Origin: Rhodanobacteraceae bacterium
GTDB lineage: Bacteria; Acidobacteriota; Terriglobia; Terriglobales; Acidobacteriaceae
DNA length: 46,815 nt
NCBI GenBank assembly: GCA_025350865.1
Contig: JANXWZ010000029.1
Span: 1-46,815, forward strand
Direction of reading: 5' to 3'
The notes beneath the pieces are model-generated. The model worked only from the letters and a program-made list of their open reading frames with translations. It ran no database searches and was not told the DNA's origin. How positions within the stretch are numbered: position 1 is the first letter of the stretch; every line of letters starts with the position of its first letter. The position numbers and the translations under genes are program-made. Below are positions 43,230 to 46,815 of this stretch, in pieces.

Positions 43230-43841
43230 ATGATTTTTTCCCAGTATTTCGTTCCTATCGTTCGACACAAATCTGGTTTCGGTGCGCTGCTCATCCTGAT
43301 TTGCACTGCGCCCAGTCTTCTTGCGCAGGCATCATCAGCGACCGGCGAACGCACCTTGGGGGTATCGGTCTTCGCCGGTGGATCCTTCATCAAGTCGGCC
43401 TACCAGAATAACGACAAGGGTTTTGTCATCGGCGGCGACCTGACTCACCACTTCAGGCTCTTCGACCCGTCGCTGGAGCTTCGATATACCCGCGGCACGG
43501 GCGCCATCGTCAACGAAAGCAGCTTCGCTGCGGGGCTCAAGGCGGAGCGCCGGTTTGGACCGGTTCGGCCCTTTGTTGATTTCGAATTTGGTTCCGCCAA
43601 CATCACCTTCAATCATCCGCTGGTAAACCCCGACGGATCCCTGTATGCCCACGACAACTCCCTGATTGACGTGGTCGGCGGCGGGATGGATTATCCCCTC
43701 ACGCCCGCGTTCAGCCTCAAGGTGGACGCGCAATATCAAATCTGGAAGCTGGGGACGATCGCGGGCTATACGACTCCCGTTGCCGCTTCGGTCGGCATCA
43801 TCTACAGGCTCCCTTTCAAGCAGCTTCCGGGCCGTCACTAA
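43230..43841 (+). CDS. Outer membrane beta-barrel protein (second of a tandem pair)
   Basis: 203 residues. A signal peptide (about 1-32, ending APSLLAQA) precedes a barrel of about eight strands. SFAAGLKAERRFGPVRPF and SLKVDAQYQIWKLG match the preceding gene at the same positions, so the two arose by duplication and then diverged strongly. No Shine-Dalgarno is evident before the ATG. Function unknown; a small channel or structural barrel is most likely. Confidence 0.75.
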   Translation: MIFSQYFVPIVRHKSGFGALLILICTAPSLLAQASSATGERTLGVSVFAGGSFIKSAYQNNDKGFVIGGDLTHHFRLFDPSLELRYTRGTGAIVNESSFAAGLKAERRFGPVRPFVDFEFGSANITFNHPLVNPDGSLYAHDNSLIDVVGGGMDYPLTPAFSLKVDAQYQIWKLGTIAGYTTPVAASVGIIYRLPFKQLPGRH

Positions 43842-43944
43842 GCTGATTTGACGCGGTGACGAGTTACCGCACCGGGATCGGAACCGCCTGAACATGCGAC
43901 CGCCGTCACAATATCCACGCGCCTCCAGATGCTAGGCTCAAAGG

Positions 43945-45060
43945 GTGGATATGACCCAGTCTTTACCCAATCAACTTCTGGTTGAGCACGCAAGCGGAGC
44001 CAGCCGCTTCGTCCGTGCCTGCCTGCGCCAGCCTGTCGACCGAACCCCCGTGTGGTTTCTGCGCCAGGCCGGCCGCTACATGCCGGAGTACATGGCGGTC
44101 CGCAAGCACCACACGCTGCTGGAGATCTGCCGCACCCCGGCCGTCGCATCGGAGGTGACCATCACGGCCGCCGAACGCCTCGGCGTCGATGCCGCGATCA
44201 TCTTTGCCGATCTGCTGCTTCCCTTCACCCCAATGGGCCTCGATTTCGAGTTCGTCGCAGGCGAAGGACCCGTCGTCCATACGCCGATCAGAACACTGGA
44301 GCAGGTCGAAGCCCTGCAGACCGACCGCATTGACGAGTTGAGCTACGTGGCGCGATCGATCGAGCTGGTAGCAAAACACTTCGCCCCGCCACGCGCCGAC
44401 GGCGACCAGCTCGGCATCATAGGCTTCTGCGGAGCGCCCTTCACGCTCGCCAGCTACATGATCGAGGGCGGCAGCTCCCGCAACTATATTGAAGCCAAGA
44501 AGATGATGTACGCCTCCGGGGTCGCCGGTACGCCCGATTCGAAGGCATGGCCGCTGCTGATGGAAAAGCTGGTCAAGGTGCTCATCGGCTTCGCACGGCA
44601 GCAGGTCGAAGCCGGCGCCGACGTCATCCAGATCTTCGACAGCTGGGCCGGCGCTCTTTCCGTCGAAGACTACCGCGAATTCTGCCTCGCACCCACCACC
44701 GAGCTCGTGCAATCTGTCCAGCAGATGGGCGTGCCGGTCATCTATTTCGGAGTCGACACCGCCTCGCTCCTCCCCGCGATGCGCGAAACGGGAGCCGACG
44801 TCATCGGTCTCGACTGGCGCACGCCGCTCGCCGAAGGCTGGAAGGCTGTCGGCCCCGGCTGCGCGGTCCAGGGCAATCTCGACCCCATCGCACTCTTTGC
44901 TCCGGAGGAAGTTCTCAAACGCCGCGTCGCCGAAGTCCTGCAGCAGGCCGCCGGGCGCCCCGGTCATATCTTCAACCTGGGCCACGGCATCGTGCCCGGA
45001 ACCCCGGTCGACAACGTGATTCGCGTCGTCGAGTGGGTGAAGGAGCTGAGCCAAGTATGA
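43945..45060 (+). CDS. hemE: Uroporphyrinogen decarboxylase HemE
   Basis: 371 residues. It removes four carboxyl groups from uroporphyrinogen III to give coproporphyrinogen III. The signatures PVWFLRQAGRYMPEY, the FADLLLPFTPMGLDFEF region, GFCGAPFTLASYMIEGG, FDSWAG and the C-terminal FNLGHGIVPGTP are all present. The start is GTG 43945, with TAGGCT 6 nt upstream (43933-43938), or ATG 43951, with AAGGG 5-6 nt upstream. Both are plausible and differ by two residues. The stop overlaps the hemH start (ATGA). Confidence 0.96.
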   Translation: MDMTQSLPNQLLVEHASGASRFVRACLRQPVDRTPVWFLRQAGRYMPEYMAVRKHHTLLEICRTPAVASEVTITAAERLGVDAAIIFADLLLPFTPMGLDFEFVAGEGPVVHTPIRTLEQVEALQTDRIDELSYVARSIELVAKHFAPPRADGDQLGIIGFCGAPFTLASYMIEGGSSRNYIEAKKMMYASGVAGTPDSKAWPLLMEKLVKVLIGFARQQVEAGADVIQIFDSWAGALSVEDYREFCLAPTTELVQSVQQMGVPVIYFGVDTASLLPAMRETGADVIGLDWRTPLAEGWKAVGPGCAVQGNLDPIALFAPEEVLKRRVAEVLQQAAGRPGHIFNLGHGIVPGTPVDNVIRVVEWVKELSQV

Positions 45061-46103
45061 ACGCCGATCCGATTCTCCTCCTCGCCCACGGAACCCCGGA
45101 TGTACTGGACGAGATGTCCGAATACCTCTCCAAGGTGACCGGCGGCCGCGGCCTTCCACATGAAGTCGTCGAAGAACTGCAGCATCGCTACGCCGAGATC
45201 GGCCTGAAACACGAGCCGCTGCCAGAGGGCCCGCCGTTGACGCGCTGGACCCTGCTGCAGGGCCGTCTGCTGAGTGAAGCGCTCGGACAGAAGGTCTATG
45301 TGGGGATGCGAAACTGGCACCCATATATTGCCGATGTTCTGAACGAAATGCGAGCTGACGGCGTGACGCGGTTCCGCGCGATGTGCCTTGCGCCGCAGAA
45401 CAGCCGCACCAGCACTGGGCTTTACAAGCGCGCGACAATTGCCGCGGCGAGCGGCATGGAGATGGAGTTTGTCGCGGGTTGGAGCGACCATCCGCTGCTG
45501 GCACAGGCCTTCGCGGAGAAGATGTGGCCAGTGTGGGCGGAGGCTTGTGCCGTCACAGGAACTCGCGTTCCTGTGCTGTTCACGGCGCACTCGGTTCCCT
45601 GCCGGACGATCATGTATGCCGCTCCAAGCAACGCGGCCAGCCCCTCGGGAAGGCCAGGAGCGCCACCACCGCCGGACGGCATCCAGCACTACGACGACCG
45701 CAACGCGCCGGACCCGTATCCGGTCGAATGCAAGCGGACTGCGATGGCGATCGCGAAGGCGCTGGGAGCGGTCGGGATGACCGAGAAGGATTGGTTCTTC
45801 AGCTTTCAGAGCCAGGGCATCGCCGGCGCGCCGTGGCTCGGCCCGACCGTGGAAGACACTCTCAAGGCTCTCGCCGCGTCAGGTCACAAAGGCGTCGTGC
45901 TGCAGCCCGTAGGCTTCCTGTGCGACCATGTCGAGATCCTCTACGACATCGACATCGCCTTCATGGAAACAGCCCGCGGACTAGGGATGCAACTGTGGCG
46001 CGCCGACAGCCTGAACGACTCGCCAACACTCATTGCGGCCCTCGCCCAGATCGCCTCCGGCGAGTGGTCTGCCGAGGTCGATGAGGTTGTGACCATCCCA
46101 TGA
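45057..46103 (+). CDS. hemH: Ferrochelatase HemH/CpfC
   Basis: 348 residues. It inserts iron into a porphyrin, either protoporphyrin IX (protoporphyrin route) or coproporphyrin III (coproporphyrin route). The metal-site His178 is in FTAHSVP, and Glu293 is in GFLCDHVEILYDID. FQSQGIAGAPWLGPTVEDTL is the second signature. A Pro/Ser/Ala-rich insertion of about 25 residues (about 190-215) follows the catalytic His, where most homologues have a short loop. It is translationally coupled to hemE and hemY by 4 nt ATGA overlaps on both sides. Confidence 0.92.
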   Translation: MNADPILLLAHGTPDVLDEMSEYLSKVTGGRGLPHEVVEELQHRYAEIGLKHEPLPEGPPLTRWTLLQGRLLSEALGQKVYVGMRNWHPYIADVLNEMRADGVTRFRAMCLAPQNSRTSTGLYKRATIAAASGMEMEFVAGWSDHPLLAQAFAEKMWPVWAEACAVTGTRVPVLFTAHSVPCRTIMYAAPSNAASPSGRPGAPPPPDGIQHYDDRNAPDPYPVECKRTAMAIAKALGAVGMTEKDWFFSFQSQGIAGAPWLGPTVEDTLKALAASGHKGVVLQPVGFLCDHVEILYDIDIAFMETARGLGMQLWRADSLNDSPTLIAALAQIASGEWSAEVDEVVTIP

Positions 46104-46815
46104 ACCCCGCAGCCGTGCGCGGTCCCATACGTGTCGCGATCCTCGGCGGCGGCCTCTCCGGCGTCACAGCCGCCTGGCAACTCGCGCAGCGCCAGCGTGC
46201 CGAAGGCGATGTAACCGTCACGCTCTTCGAATCCTCATCGCGCCTCGGCGGCATCGTGGAAACCGTCCACCGCGACGGCTTCACAGTCGAGTGCGGCCCG
46301 GACGGCTGGGTCACCGAGAAGCCATGGGCCCGCGAACTCGGCCGCGAACTCGGCCTCCACGGCAAGCTCATCCCCTCGCTCGACGCCGGCCGCGTCACCT
46401 ACATTCTCTCCGTCGGCAAGCTCGTCCCCATACCGGACGGCATGCGCATGATGGTCCCCACCAACCTCGAAGCCCTCGATGGGCCCGACGCCCAGCACCT
46501 CTTCAGCCCCTCCGCCCGCCTCGCCTACCGCAACGAACTGGCTCGCGCCGGCGAGTTGCAGCGCAGCGCCCCAATCGATGACGAAAGCATCGCCAGCTTC
46601 ACCCGCCGGCACTTCGGCGAAGAGGTCCTCGCACGCATCGCCGCTCCCCTGCTCAGCGGCATCCTCGGCGGCGACGTCGAACAACTCAGCGCCCAGGCCG
46701 TCATGCCCCAGTTTGTCGCGATGGAGCGCCGCCACGGATCCCTCATAGCCGCCCTCCAGGCCCGCAGCTCCGAAACGCACGCTCCCATCTTCACCACGCT
46801 TCGCAGCGGTCTCGG
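46100..46815 (+). CDS. hemY: Protoporphyrinogen/coproporphyrinogen oxidase HemY (5' part, cut by the window end)
   Basis: The first 238 residues are present and the frame is open to the last base. The N-terminus VAILGGGLSGVTAAWQLA is the FAD-binding Rossmann loop. SSRLGGIVETVHRDGFTVECGPDGW is the typical amine-oxidase-fold continuation of HemY, and FTRRHFGEEVLARIAAPLLSGILGGD is the conserved membrane-facing block. It oxidises protoporphyrinogen IX or coproporphyrinogen III. The start ATG overlaps the hemH stop by 4 nt. No hemQ is visible, so the window does not tell which heme route is used. Confidence 0.93.
   Translation, partial: MNPAAVRGPIRVAILGGGLSGVTAAWQLAQRQRAEGDVTVTLFESSSRLGGIVETVHRDGFTVECGPDGWVTEKPWARELGRELGLHGKLIPSLDAGRVTYILSVGKLVPIPDGMRMMVPTNLEALDGPDAQHLFSPSARLAYRNELARAGELQRSAPIDDESIASFTRRHFGEEVLARIAAPLLSGILGGDVEQLSAQAVMPQFVAMERRHGSLIAALQARSSETHAPIFTTLRSGL

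Noticed and set aside
43963-45504. Antisense frame of 513 codons opposite hemE and hemH
   Set aside because: It spans two well-identified genes and shows no domain.
1-46815. CRISPR array, prophage, integron or insertion sequence
   Set aside because: No regular direct repeats with spacers, and no transposase, integrase, capsid or cas gene was found on either strand.

Overview
The window is GC-rich, gene-dense chromosomal DNA, most likely from an Acidobacteriota soil bacterium of class Terriglobia (Granulicella/Edaphobacter/Terriglobus type). The evidence is a TIGR03435 family protein (34948-35697), a VWFA-related secreted protein of the acidobacterial type (20705-21727), and a large Oar-like TonB-dependent receptor with a carboxypeptidase-like N-terminal domain (13135-16125). 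Small palindromic interspersed repeats that I associate with this group are also present. No phage, transposase, CRISPR array or plasmid function was seen. The genus is an inference.

Layout from left to right. 1-2151: the tail of a probable pseudouridine synthase, a DUF2007/zinc-ribbon protein, a DUF1906 glycoside-hydrolase-like protein and MsrA. 2266-4762: a polysaccharide flippase-like membrane protein overlapping a family 2 glycosyltransferase. 4763-6798: a long structured leader, a DEAD-box RNA helicase and its intrinsic terminator. 7000-12934 (minus): a czcCBA-type heavy-metal RND efflux operon preceded by a small two-helix membrane protein. 13135-16125: the TonB-dependent receptor, then a 0.7 kb stretch with a decayed NHL-repeat fragment and a tRNA-Ser(GCT). 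16967-22364: an RluD-type pseudouridine synthase, a secreted M28 peptidase, the VWA protein and a small secreted protein. 22424-29966 (minus): adenosine-deaminase family enzyme, DUF2071 protein, a small membrane protein, an APC permease that appears to start at CTG, a 50-residue Lys/Arg-rich protein, UvrD/PcrA helicase and an ExbD-like orphan.

30160-35697: a small secreted protein, a LOG-family hydrolase, the coupled TSUP / SemiSWEET / DUF971 operon, a secreted M20 peptidase, a LamG-like protein and the TIGR03435 protein. 35780-43841: Era, an LLM flavin monooxygenase, a DUF4160 (frameshifted) / DUF2442 pair, an ATP-grasp ligase divergent from a second APC permease, inorganic pyrophosphatase, a lone purS and two tandem paralogous beta-barrel proteins. 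43945-46815: hemE-hemH-hemY with ATGA overlaps, the last gene cut by the window end.

Most of the window is ordinary housekeeping and envelope/transport functions. The most interesting signal lies between the genes. About ten starts have a TAnnnT hexamer, often an excellent -10 box, ending only 6-9 nt before the start codon and no well-placed Shine-Dalgarno, which suggests widespread leaderless transcription. Other items worth checking are three families of palindromic repeats, the highly structured helicase leader, the CTG start, and the frameshift in the DUF4160 gene.
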